Below, piece after piece: positions 14,690 through 25,237 of a DNA stretch of 64,000 nt; positions within the stretch are counted from its first letter, which is position 1, and the number at the start of each line of letters is the position of its first letter. This DNA is from Stutzerimonas stutzeri (GTDB lineage: Bacteria; Pseudomonadota; Gammaproteobacteria; Pseudomonadales; Pseudomonadaceae), in assembly GCF_015291885.1 (NCBI RefSeq), contig NZ_CP036186.1, forward strand, positions 1,381,001 to 1,445,000, read 5' to 3'. The notes below the pieces were generated by a model. That model searched no databases and was not told the origin of the DNA. It saw nothing but the letters and a program-made list of their open reading frames with translations. Both the position numbers and the translations under genes were made by a program.

Positions 14690-15664
14690 TCAGGCCGATT
14701 CGGCCTCGCCCTGCCGTCGGTAGGCATAGGTCTCGGCGAAGCGCGAGAGCATGTATCGGCTGCAGGTGGTGCTCGGGTATTTCGGCGGGTTGGTTTCGTC
14801 GTAGCAACCGGGCAGGCAGGCGATTTCGGTGTCCGGATGCGGCTCGGCGAAGAACGGCATGGAATAGCGATCCACGCCCAGCGGGCTGACCACGCGATGT
14901 GGCGTCGACTTGTAACGATCATTGCTCCAGCGCGCCATCATGTCGCCGATGTTGACCACGTAGGTGCCTTCGATGGGCGGCGCGTCGATCCATTCGCCCT
15001 TGACGTTCTGCACCTGCAGGCCGCCGGCCTGGTCCTGATAGAGCAGGGTGACGCAGCCGTAGTCGGTATGCGCGCCGGCGCCTTGCTGATCGGCGCTAGT
15101 GGCGGTCTGCCGGGGCGGGTAGTGGATCATGCGAAACACACTGATGGGCTCGACGAAGCGCTTGTCGAAGAAGTCCCGCTCGATACCCAGGGCCAGCGCG
15201 ATGGCACGCAGCAGGGTGCAGGCAAGATCCTGCATGTCGCGGTAATGGCCCTCCATCAGCTCGGTCCAGCCTTCCAGCTGCAGCGGATGGCGGTTGGGCC
15301 CGCGCAGTGGTTTTTCGGCTAGCACCTCGGGGTGATCGGCGCTCATATGGAAACCCATGTCGAAGGTTTCCTTGAGGTCGCATGGTTGGCTCGGGTCCAG
15401 CTGCTCGGTGGCAACGGCACCGTAGCCGCGGTGGTGACGGCTCTTGGTGATGTCGATCTTCAGCTTATCTTCGGCAGGCAGCGCAAAGAACCGCTGGGCA
15501 TGGTCGGTGAGGGTGGCGATGCGCTCGGCGCTGATCGGATGACCCTTGATATAGAAGAAGCCCCACTCGCGGCAGGCGCGGTCGATCGCCTCGGCGACGG
15601 CCAGATGGCCGGCCTCGTCGGCGTTATAGAGCGGGGAAATATCGATGATGGGCAGTGAATTCAT
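14690..15664 (-). CDS. 2-oxoglutarate/Fe(II) oxygenase, isopenicillin N synthase family
   Basis: This 324-residue non-haem iron oxygenase has DIOX_N residues at about 5-110 and a jelly-roll domain from about 170. The iron ligands are visible: His199 and Asp201 (HTDYG) and His256 (STPHRVV), with the co-substrate motif RYSMPFF at 266-272. Members of this family recur in purine or pyrimidine gene clusters of Pseudomonas, but I know no proven substrate. It sits between the BMP binding protein and xdhA on the same strand, so hydroxylation of a purine, nucleoside or related base is a reasonable guess. Confidence 0.85.
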   Translation of the reverse strand: MNSLPIIDISPLYNADEAGHLAVAEAIDRACREWGFFYIKGHPISAERIATLTDHAQRFFALPAEDKLKIDITKSRHHRGYGAVATEQLDPSQPCDLKETFDMGFHMSADHPEVLAEKPLRGPNRHPLQLEGWTELMEGHYRDMQDLACTLLRAIALALGIERDFFDKRFVEPISVFRMIHYPPRQTATSADQQGAGAHTDYGCVTLLYQDQAGGLQVQNVKGEWIDAPPIEGTYVVNIGDMMARWSNDRYKSTPHRVVSPLGVDRYSMPFFAEPHPDTEIACLPGCYDETNPPKYPSTTCSRYMLSRFAETYAYRRQGEAESA

Positions 15665-15802
15665 GGCTGACTCCGGTACGGCGCCGCCGGTCTTCTCGTA
15701 CCGGCGGCTTTCGAGGGCAATGCCCCCTGCGTGCGGTTCGCCAGGTGGCGGGACGGCACGCAGATTCCGCAGTGCGCCGGGCGGGGCCGGCGCGGGTGAC
15801 GC

Positions 15803-16894
15803 TTACTTCGGCATTTCGGCCTTGACGCCTTCGACGTAGTAATTCATCGAGGCGAGGTCCTTGATGCTGGCGGTCTCGCCCTCGGCGATGCGCACTTCGC
15901 CAGCCTGGTCCTTGATCGGGCCGGTGAACGGGTGGAATTCACCGCTCTTGATGCTGGCGATGATCGCTTCGGCTTCGGTCTTCACATCGGCCGGCACCAG
16001 ATCGCTGATCGGCAGGCTGATGCTGTCCTGGGCCAGACCACCCCAGAAGTCTTCGGATTTCCAGGTACCGGCCATCACCGCTTCGGCCGACTTGGTGTAG
16101 TGCGGACCCCAGTCGTTGACGATGGAGGTCAGCACGGCCTTGGGCCCGAAGTGCTGCATGTCCGAGGCGTAGCCGACGGAATAGGCACCACGGCGCTCGG
16201 CGGCCTGGATCGGTGCGGGGCTATCGGTATGCTGGAAGACCACGTCCACGCCTTGATCGATCAGCGCGTTGGCAGCATCGGCTTCCTTGCCCGGATCGAA
16301 CCAGGTGTTGACCCACACCACTTTGATCTCGGTGCCGGGGTTGTACTTGTCCAGCGCCAGCTGGATGGCGTTGATGTCGCGGATCACTTCCGGAATCGGG
16401 AAGGACGCGATGTAGCCGACCTTCTTGGTCTTGGTCATCTTCGCCGCGAGGAAGCCGCCGACGTAGCGGCCTTCATAGGAGCGGGTCAGGTAGGTGCCTA
16501 CGTTCTTCGCCTGCTTGTAGCCGGTGGCGTGCTCGAAGGTGACCTTGGGGAACTGCTTGGCCACCTTCAGCGTGGGGTTCATGTAGCCAAAGGAGGTGGT
16601 GAAGATCAGGTCGTAATCGCTCTTGGCCATGTTGCGGATGACCCGCTCGGCATCGGCGCCTTCCGGCACGTTCTCGACGAAGCTGGTCTTCACCTTGTCG
16701 CCCAGCTTCTCTTCCATGTACTTGCGACCCTGCTCATGCTGGTAGGTCCAGCCGTGGTCGCCGATCGGGCCGATGTAGACGAAGCCGACCTTCAGCGGTT
16801 CGGCGGCCGAAGCGGCGGCCGTGGTGAGAGCGGCGCTGAAGCCGATCGCTGCGGCAAGGGCGCGCAGCAGGGTTTTCCGTGAGTTGTTCTGCAT
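15803..16894 (-). CDS. BMP-family ABC substrate-binding protein (nucleoside/purine type)
   Basis: This 363-residue periplasmic binding protein of the Bmp/PnrA-like family typically binds nucleosides or purine bases. A signal peptide covers about residues 1-31 (RALAAAIGFSAALTTAAASAAE), with no lipobox cysteine. Family motifs include KVGFVYIGPIGDHGWTYQHEQG, VIRNMAKSDYDLIFTTSFGY, and GVDVVFQHTDSPAPIQAAERRG. No ABC ATPase or permease gene lies nearby in this window, which is unusual. A sigma-54-like element lies about 60 bases upstream. Confidence 0.9.
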   Translation of the reverse strand: MQNNSRKTLLRALAAAIGFSAALTTAAASAAEPLKVGFVYIGPIGDHGWTYQHEQGRKYMEEKLGDKVKTSFVENVPEGADAERVIRNMAKSDYDLIFTTSFGYMNPTLKVAKQFPKVTFEHATGYKQAKNVGTYLTRSYEGRYVGGFLAAKMTKTKKVGYIASFPIPEVIRDINAIQLALDKYNPGTEIKVVWVNTWFDPGKEADAANALIDQGVDVVFQHTDSPAPIQAAERRGAYSVGYASDMQHFGPKAVLTSIVNDWGPHYTKSAEAVMAGTWKSEDFWGGLAQDSISLPISDLVPADVKTEAEAIIASIKSGEFHPFTGPIKDQAGEVRIAEGETASIKDLASMNYYVEGVKAEMPK

Positions 16895-16951
16895 GGCGGG
16901 TGACGCTCCTGTTTGTCTAGCTACAGAGCCTGTGTTGGCTGATAGCTGGTT

Positions 16952-16968
16952 AGCAAAAAGCTGACCAA
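16952..16968 (-). promoter_or_regulatory. Candidate sigma-54 promoter for the BMP gene
   Basis: Read leftward, TTGGTCAGCTTTTTGCT has the essential GG and GC doublets ten bases apart and the TTGCT end of the sigma-54 consensus, but the TGGCACG half matches only partly. It lies about 58 bases from the start codon. The same stretch is also an imperfect inverted repeat (TGGTTAGC / GCTGACCA). Confidence 0.4.
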
Positions 16969-17028
16969 CTGGACAGATACCTTAGTTGCGCCGGATTGCG
17001 GGCACTTCGACTCGACGCTGATGCCTGG

Positions 17029-17087
17029 TCGAGGCTTGCGCTGGTGCGCCAGTAATCCACGCTGCCCAGCTTTGGTGCAAGCCTCGA
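17029..17087 (-). other. Long-range hairpin between the 8-oxoguanine deaminase and BMP genes
   Basis: TCGAGGCTTGC (17029-17039) and GCAAGCCTCGA (17077-17087) form a perfect 11-bp stem. They enclose 37 bases that contain a second small hairpin, CTGG-tgcg-CCAG. It begins 10 bases after the deaminase stop. It could be a terminator without a U-tract or an RNA element. Confidence 0.5.
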
Positions 17088-17097
17088 TCATCGCTGA

Positions 17098-18453
17098 TCA
17101 GCCGTTTACCAGCTGTCGGGCCGCCTGCTGGTGATCGGCGATCAGCCCCTGTACGTCGAGGCCTTCGACCTGGCCGTCGATGACACGCCACTTGCCGGCG
17201 ACCATCACCCGGTCGGCACGGTCGGCGGCGCATAGCAGCAGCGCGGCGACGGGGTCGTGGCTGCCGGAGAAGCGCAGTTCGTCGAGCTTGAACATTGCGA
17301 GGTCGGCCTGCTTGCCAACGGCCAGCTCGCCGATGTCGCTGCGCCCGAGCAGGCGTGCGGAGCCGCGGGTCGCCCAGCCGAGCACCTTCTGCGGGGTGAT
17401 CTTCTCGGCGCCGTAGCGCAGGCGCTGGATGAACAGCGCCTGACGCGCTTCGAGCATCATGTTGGAGGCGTCGTTGGAGGCCGAGCCGTCGACGCCCAGG
17501 CCGATGATGGCGCCCTTGTCCTCGAGCTCGAGCGTGTGGCAGATGCCGGAGGCCAGGCGCATGTTGGAACTCGGGCAATGGCAGATGCCCACACCGGCCG
17601 CGCCCAGGCGGTGAATTTCCACCTGATTGAAGTGAATGCCGTGCGCCAGCCAGGTCCGCGGCCCGAGCCAGCCGACGCTCTGCAGATAGTCCACGGTGCG
17701 CATGCCGAAGCGCTTCGCGCAGAACTCCTGCTCGTCGAGTGTTTCGGCAAGATGGGTATGTAGGCGCACATCGCGCGCTTCGGCCAGCTCGGCGCAGGCG
17801 CGCATGATGTCGGTGGTCACCGAGAACGGCGAGCAGGGTGCCAGGGCGATCTGGATCTGCGCGCCGTCGCCGCGCTCGTGGTAGCGCTCGATCAGCCGCT
17901 CGCTGTCAGCGAGGATCGTTTCGGCATCCTGCACTACGCTCTTGCAGGGCAGGCCGCCGTTCTCCTTGGACAGGTTCATCGAGCCGCGGGTGAGCATGGC
18001 GCGCATGCCCAGCTCGCGGACGGCCTCGACCTGAATGTCGATGGCGTCCTCGAGCCCGCCCGGAAACAGGTAGTGGTGATCCGCCGCTGTGGTGCAGCCG
18101 GACAACAGCAGTTCGGCCAGCGCCACCTTGCTCGCCAGCTGCAGAGCCTGCGGAGTCAGCCGCGCCCAGACCGGGTAGAGGGTCAGCAGCCAGTTGAACA
18201 GCGGCTCGTTGACCACCGGCCCCCAGGCGCGGGTGAGGGTCTGGTAGAAGTGGTGATGGGTGTTGACCAGCCCCGGCAATACCACGTGCTCACGGGCGTC
18301 GAAGGTCTCGTCGACGGGCTGCGCGGGCGTGGCGCCGGCGGTTAGTAGTTCGGTGATGACACCGTCTTCGATCACCAGTCCGCCTGGGGCTTTCTGGTCG
18401 TTGGCAGTGAAGAGGGCGAGGGGATTCTTGATCCAGATTCGATGAGCAGCCAT
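17098..18453 (-). CDS. 8-oxoguanine deaminase
   Basis: This 451-residue amidohydrolase closely fits the 8-oxoguanine deaminase family described in Pseudomonas, which converts 8-oxoguanine to urate. Zinc ligands are His66 and His68 in NTHHHFYQTLTRA, His in RLHTHLAETLDE and AHGIHFN, and Asp in GLGVDGSASNDASNM. Further family segments are TTAADHHYLFPGGL and CHCPSSNMRLASG. It is the most upstream gene of the leftward purine set and would supply urate directly, bypassing xanthine dehydrogenase. The next gene downstream is separated by a hairpin and a possible sigma-54 promoter. Confidence 0.9.
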   Translation of the reverse strand: MAAHRIWIKNPLALFTANDQKAPGGLVIEDGVITELLTAGATPAQPVDETFDAREHVVLPGLVNTHHHFYQTLTRAWGPVVNEPLFNWLLTLYPVWARLTPQALQLASKVALAELLLSGCTTAADHHYLFPGGLEDAIDIQVEAVRELGMRAMLTRGSMNLSKENGGLPCKSVVQDAETILADSERLIERYHERGDGAQIQIALAPCSPFSVTTDIMRACAELAEARDVRLHTHLAETLDEQEFCAKRFGMRTVDYLQSVGWLGPRTWLAHGIHFNQVEIHRLGAAGVGICHCPSSNMRLASGICHTLELEDKGAIIGLGVDGSASNDASNMMLEARQALFIQRLRYGAEKITPQKVLGWATRGSARLLGRSDIGELAVGKQADLAMFKLDELRFSGSHDPVAALLLCAADRADRVMVAGKWRVIDGQVEGLDVQGLIADHQQAARQLVNG

Positions 18454-18651
18454 GGCCGGCTTTCTCCTGAATGGTTGAGTTCAGAGTAGCCAGCTCAGTT
18501 ATGCCCTGTCTGCTGATCCAGGAGGCGGAGCGGTGGATGCCTCGCCGGGAGAGGAAGATAAAGGGTTTGGGGTGGGTTTGTCACAGGGCTGCCAAGGGTT
18601 GGGTAGTGGGAGCGGCCAATCCGACTCCCGAGATAACCCTTGTGGCCGTCA

Positions 18652-19332
18652 TCACCAGGGCAGCGGATTGCCCTGGTAGTCCAGATACCGATGCCCACCC
18701 TGTCCAATGGCCTGGGTAACCTGCTCGAGCATACCGCGCGTGCTGGTCTCGACATCCAGTGGCGCCTGGTCGCCGCCCATGTCGGTCTTGACCCAGCCGG
18801 GATGCATCGACAACACGGTCAGCCGGGTCTCGCCCAGTCCGGCGACGAAGGTACGGGTCATGTGATTCAGCGCGGCCTTGCTCGCGCCGTACAGGTCCAT
18901 GCCCATGCCCGGACCGGTTTCGACGCTGCCGAGGATGGAACTCATAAAGACGATCACGCCCTGATCCGGGTTTACCAGTGGCAGCAACCGCTCGGCCAGA
19001 CGCACCGGAGCTACCGCATTGGTGAAGAACAGTTGGCCGACCTCGGCTTCGTTTACCTGGGTGGCCGGTTTGTCCTGTGGGCCTGCAACGCCGGCGTTGA
19101 CGAATAGCACGTCGAGTCTGGTACCGGCCAGGCGGGCGGCCAGCTGGTCTACGCTGCCTGCATCGTCCATATCCAGCGTTTCGACGCGCACCTGCGGTAT
19201 CTGGCTGAGGGCTTCGGCGTGCTGCGGGTTGCGCACCGTGGCGATCACCTGCCAGCCTGCGGTGCAAAACTGTTTCGCCAGGCCGAGACCCAGACCGCGG
19301 GAAGCGCCGATGATGAGTGCTGTTTTTTGCAT
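18652..19332 (-). CDS. Short-chain dehydrogenase/reductase (SDR)
   Basis: This 226-residue NAD(P)-dependent SDR has the cofactor motif GASRGLG at about residues 9-15, NAG at 79-81, a catalytic Ser near 131-132 (SSILGS), and Tyr148 and Lys152 (YGASK). It resembles the C-factor/CsgA-like group. ATG 19332 has GAGGA six bases upstream; the longer frame to 19557 has no support. The substrate is unknown. It sits next to the purine island on the same strand but 200 bases upstream of the deaminase, so a metabolic link is not shown. Confidence 0.85.
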   Translation of the reverse strand: MQKTALIIGASRGLGLGLAKQFCTAGWQVIATVRNPQHAEALSQIPQVRVETLDMDDAGSVDQLAARLAGTRLDVLFVNAGVAGPQDKPATQVNEAEVGQLFFTNAVAPVRLAERLLPLVNPDQGVIVFMSSILGSVETGPGMGMDLYGASKAALNHMTRTFVAGLGETRLTVLSMHPGWVKTDMGGDQAPLDVETSTRGMLEQVTQAIGQGGHRYLDYQGNPLPW

Positions 19333-19538
19333 GCTGCGTCCTCGGTAGGTCATGACTGACCGGCAAGAATAGCGCGGCTGCGACGCGCGCGTGCAGCAAT
19401 GCTGGGGTGCGACATCTGGTCGTCGTGCGAGTGTTGCAAGCGGTTTCGTGGCGGTGGTCATAGGGGCGCTGTTTCGGCTCTGATGGGCCAGCGTTGCCGG
19501 TGCTTCCGGCATCATCGAATCAAGATCAGGGGGATCCA

Positions 19539-22256
19539 ATGCCCGACCCGCAAACACAGTCGAACCGCTGGCATGCTCGGCAGAGCGATGAGGCGTTGCT
19601 CGAACTGGAGTCCTCGAGCGCCGGCCTCAGCCACGAACAGGCCCGGCAGCGTCTGCTGCAATACGGTCCCAATCGGCTCGATGAGGCCAAGCCGGCGAGT
19701 GTCTGGCAGCGCCTGCTGCGTCATCTCAACAATCTTCTGCTTTATGTGCTGATCGCCGCGGCGCTGGTAACCGGCCTGATGGGGCATCTGGTTGACACCT
19801 TCGTGATCCTGGCAGTGGTGGTGCTTAACGTCGCCATCGGCTTCATCCAGGAAGGCAAGGCCGAGAAAGCACTGCAGGCGATTCGTCATTTGCTGGCGCC
19901 GCATGCCGTGGTGCTGCGTGATGGTCGCCAGCAGAACATCGATGCCGCCGAGCTGGTGCCTGGTGATGTGGTTCTGTTGGCTTCCGGCGACAGTCTGCCG
20001 GCCGACGTGCGTCTGCTGCAGGCGCGCAATTTACGCGTCGACGAGGCTGCGCTGACCGGCGAATCAGTGCCAGTAGATAAGCAGGTCGGTGCCGTGGAGG
20101 CCGACGCAGGCATTGGAGACCGGCTCTGCATGGGCTTCGCCGGAACGCTGGTCACCCAGGGCCAGGCCCGCGCGGTGGTGGTGGCCACTGGCGCAGCTAC
20201 CGAGATCGGCCGTATCGGCCGCATGTTGGAATCAGTGGAGCAGGGCACGACGCCGCTGCTGCGAAAGATGGAAGCGTTCGGCCGTGTTCTGACCACGGTC
20301 ATTCTTGCCGCCGGTGTACTGCTCTTCCTTTTCGGCACGCTGGTGCACGGCTTGGGTGCCGGCGAGATGTTCATGGCGGCGGTGGGGCTCTCGGTTGCGG
20401 CGATTCCGGAAGGGCTGCCCGCGATCATGACCATTACTCTGGCTATTGGCGTGCAGCGCATGGCGGCGCGCAATGCGGTGATCCGCCGTTTGCCTGCGGT
20501 TGAAACCCTTGGTTCGGTGACCGTGATCTGCTCGGACAAGACCGGCACGCTGACGCGTAACGAGATGACGGTGCAGCAGGTAATCTGCGCTGGCCAGGCG
20601 CTGGAAGTGGAGGGTGCTGGCTACGCCCCGCAGGGCGCGCTGCTGTTCGAGGGGAAAGCAATCGAGCCGGCTGCGCTGCAAGCTTGCGCTCCGGCAGCCC
20701 GCGCGCTTGCAGAAGCGGCGGCGCTTTGCAACGACGCCAGCCTGCACGAGAAGGATCAGCTATGGACTCTGGCCGGTGATCCTACCGAGGGAGCGCTGCT
20801 GACGTTGGCGATGAAGGCAGGGCTGGCGCCTGCCGAGCTGCATGTTGATCGTCCGCGGCTGGACGTTATCCCTTTCGAGTCCGAACATCGCTTCATGGCA
20901 ACCCTGCATGCCACCGAAGAGGACAGCGAGGTACTGGTCAAGGGGGCGCCCGAACGCATCCTGGCCATGTGCTCGCGTCAGCTTGAGGCCAACGGTGAGG
21001 AGCGAGAGCTGGATGAAGCGCATTGGCAGGCCCAGATCGAGGCGCAGGCTCGGGCGGGGCGCCGGGTCCTCGCGCTTGCTCGGCGCACGCTTTCAGCGGG
21101 TAAGCAGACCCTCGAGCATGCTGACGTTGCCAGCGAGCTTACGCTGCTCGGTCTGGTTGGCATCATCGACCCGCCGCGTGAGGAAGCCATACGCGCCGTC
21201 GCGCAATGCCGTGCCGCCGGCATCCGGGTGGTAATGATCACCGGAGACCATGGCGTGACCGCCAGCGCCATCGCCAGACAGCTCGGCATGGGCGATGACA
21301 TCAAGGCGATCACCGGGCCGGAACTGGAGCAGATGGACGAAGCGGCCATGAGGCAGGCTGTTGCCGAGGCACGGGTGTTCGCCCGTGCCAGCCCTGAGCA
21401 CAAGCTGCGGCTGGTGCGGGCGCTGCAGGCCAATGGCGACGTTGTTGCCATGACCGGCGATGGGGTCAATGACGCCCCGGCGCTGAAGCAGGCCGATGTC
21501 GGTGTGGCGATGGGCATGAAGGGCACCGAGGCGGCCAAGCAGGCCGGCGCTATCGTGCTGGCGGATGATAACTTTGCTTCCATCGCTCACGCAGTAGAAG
21601 AGGGACGTACTGTCTACGACAACCTGCGCAAGAGCGTGACTTTTCTGCTGCCCATCAATGGCGGCGAGTCGTTGTCGCTGCTGCTGGCGGTGCTGCTCGG
21701 AGTAGCGTTGCCGATCACCCCGGCGCAGGTGCTGTGGGTCAATATGGTCAGCTCGGTGGCGTTGGTGATGGTGCTGGCGTTCGAGCCGACCGAGGCCGAT
21801 GTCATGCAGCGACCGCCCCGGAGGCCGGATGAGGCGATGTTGTCGCGTTTTGTGATCTGGCGGATCTTCTTTGTCTCCGGCTTGTTCCTTGCGGGTATCT
21901 TCGGCATGTACCAGTGGATGCTATCCCAAGGCGCTACGGTAGAGGCCGCACGCACGGTCGCCGTCAATACGCTGGTTTGCATGGAAGTGTTCTACCTGTT
22001 CAGCGTGCGTTACCTGAAGGCGCCATCCTTTACCCTGCAGGGCGTGAAAGGCACTCCCCGGGTTTTGGCGGCGGTGTTTGGGGTGTTCCTTCTACAACTC
22101 CTGTTTACCTATGCGCCGTTCATGCAGTCGCTGTTCGCAACAGAGGCGGTGGCGCTGGAAACCGGCGTGGTGGTGGTGCTGGTAGGCGTGGCAGTGCTGG
22201 TGATCCTGGAGATCGAGAAGGCGCTGTTGCGCCGTATGGGGGCAGGTCCGTCCTGA
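19539..22256 (+). CDS. P-type (P2-like) cation-transporting ATPase
   Basis: This 905-residue membrane ATPase has an N-terminal cation-ATPase domain at about residues 10-75, the actuator motif LTGES, the phosphorylation motif DKTGTLT with Asp333, and the hinge GDGVNDAPALKQADVGVAMG. The TM4 motif AAIPEGLPA is that of Ca2+-ATPases (type IIA), and TM5 keeps N-x-x-E (NGGESL). In TM6, however, the segment is NMVSSVALVMVL, without the Asp that binds Ca2+ in SERCA. Ion specificity is therefore uncertain. ATG 19539 has a GGGG site upstream. It is a single gene convergent with mltF. Confidence 0.9.
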   Translation: MPDPQTQSNRWHARQSDEALLELESSSAGLSHEQARQRLLQYGPNRLDEAKPASVWQRLLRHLNNLLLYVLIAAALVTGLMGHLVDTFVILAVVVLNVAIGFIQEGKAEKALQAIRHLLAPHAVVLRDGRQQNIDAAELVPGDVVLLASGDSLPADVRLLQARNLRVDEAALTGESVPVDKQVGAVEADAGIGDRLCMGFAGTLVTQGQARAVVVATGAATEIGRIGRMLESVEQGTTPLLRKMEAFGRVLTTVILAAGVLLFLFGTLVHGLGAGEMFMAAVGLSVAAIPEGLPAIMTITLAIGVQRMAARNAVIRRLPAVETLGSVTVICSDKTGTLTRNEMTVQQVICAGQALEVEGAGYAPQGALLFEGKAIEPAALQACAPAARALAEAAALCNDASLHEKDQLWTLAGDPTEGALLTLAMKAGLAPAELHVDRPRLDVIPFESEHRFMATLHATEEDSEVLVKGAPERILAMCSRQLEANGEERELDEAHWQAQIEAQARAGRRVLALARRTLSAGKQTLEHADVASELTLLGLVGIIDPPREEAIRAVAQCRAAGIRVVMITGDHGVTASAIARQLGMGDDIKAITGPELEQMDEAAMRQAVAEARVFARASPEHKLRLVRALQANGDVVAMTGDGVNDAPALKQADVGVAMGMKGTEAAKQAGAIVLADDNFASIAHAVEEGRTVYDNLRKSVTFLLPINGGESLSLLLAVLLGVALPITPAQVLWVNMVSSVALVMVLAFEPTEADVMQRPPRRPDEAMLSRFVIWRIFFVSGLFLAGIFGMYQWMLSQGATVEAARTVAVNTLVCMEVFYLFSVRYLKAPSFTLQGVKGTPRVLAAVFGVFLLQLLFTYAPFMQSLFATEAVALETGVVVVLVGVAVLVILEIEKALLRRMGAGPS

Positions 22257-22262
22257 TGATTA

Positions 22263-24184
<1,922 letters not shown>

Positions 24185-24289
24185 ATGACGTACCAATCAG
24201 CCGGTAGGCCCGGTGGAGCGGAGCGTCTAAGCTGGTGCTCTTCCAACGGGGCCAAGCCCCGATCTCGACACCATCTGGCGGAGCCTGTC

Positions 24290-25228
24290 ATGCACGAGCT
24301 GATTCTGCACCACTATCCCACCTCGCCCTTTGCCGAAAAGGCGCGCCTGATGTTGGGGTTCAAGCAGCTTTCCTGGCGTTCGGTGATGATTCCCCCGGTC
24401 ATGCCAAAGCCCGATCTGACGGCCCTGACCGGCGGCTATCGGCGCACGCCGGTACTACAGGTCGGCGCCGACATCTATTGCGACACTGCCTTGATCGCGC
24501 GTCGCCTGGACGCGGAGAAGGCCACGCCGGCACTGTTCCCCGAAGGCCAGGAGTTCAATGCAGCGACACTTGCCCAATGGGCTGATTCGGTGCTCTTCCT
24601 GAATGCCGTAAGCCTGGTGTTCCAGCCTGAATCCATGGCGTTGCGCTTCGCTCAGGTGCCCAAGGAATTCGTCCAGGCCTTCAGCAAGGATCGCGCTCAG
24701 CTATTTGCCAATGGCTCGGTGAGCCGCATATCGTTGGAGCAGGCGAAGAACGAGTGGCCGGCCCTGATGGCGCGACTGCAACAGCAGCTAGCGCGTGAGG
24801 ACGGCGAGTTCCTGTTTGGCGCGGCACCCTCGGTGGCCGATTTTGCTGTTGCGCATTGCCTGTGGTTTCTGCGCGCGACGCCGGTTACCGCGCAGCTAGT
24901 GGACGACTATCCCGAGGTCCATGCCTGGCTGGGCAAGGTGCTCGGCGTTGGGCATGGCTCCAGCAGTGAGCTCTCCTCGGAGGACGCGTTGCGCATTGCG
25001 CGTGAGGCTGAGCCAGCCCCTGTGCCGGACGAGATTTTCAGCGACCCCAACGGTTTTCGGGAAGGACAGCAGGTGGCTATCGCCGCAGTGGACTACGGCG
25101 CTGATCCGGTCGAGGGCGAGCTGGTCTTTGCCGGCGCCGAAGAGCTGATCCTGCGCCGCACCGATGATCGTGCTGGCGTCGTGCAGGTGCATTTTCCGCG
25201 CATCGGCTATCGCATCGAGTCGCGCTAG
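24290..25228 (+). CDS. Glutathione S-transferase family protein
   Basis: This 312-residue protein has a thioredoxin-like GST N-terminal domain at about residues 1-80 (ILHHYPTSPFAEKARLMLGFK and the cis-Pro YRRTPVLQVG segment) and an all-helical GST C-terminal domain to about 220. About 80 further residues rich in acidic and hydrophobic positions end in VHFPRIGYRIESR. This tail makes it longer than a typical 200-230-residue GST. ATG 24290 has GGAG six bases upstream. The substrate is unknown. Confidence 0.82.
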   Translation: MHELILHHYPTSPFAEKARLMLGFKQLSWRSVMIPPVMPKPDLTALTGGYRRTPVLQVGADIYCDTALIARRLDAEKATPALFPEGQEFNAATLAQWADSVLFLNAVSLVFQPESMALRFAQVPKEFVQAFSKDRAQLFANGSVSRISLEQAKNEWPALMARLQQQLAREDGEFLFGAAPSVADFAVAHCLWFLRATPVTAQLVDDYPEVHAWLGKVLGVGHGSSSELSSEDALRIAREAEPAPVPDEIFSDPNGFREGQQVAIAAVDYGADPVEGELVFAGAEELILRRTDDRAGVVQVHFPRIGYRIESR

Positions 25229-25237
25229 GTACCGCTG

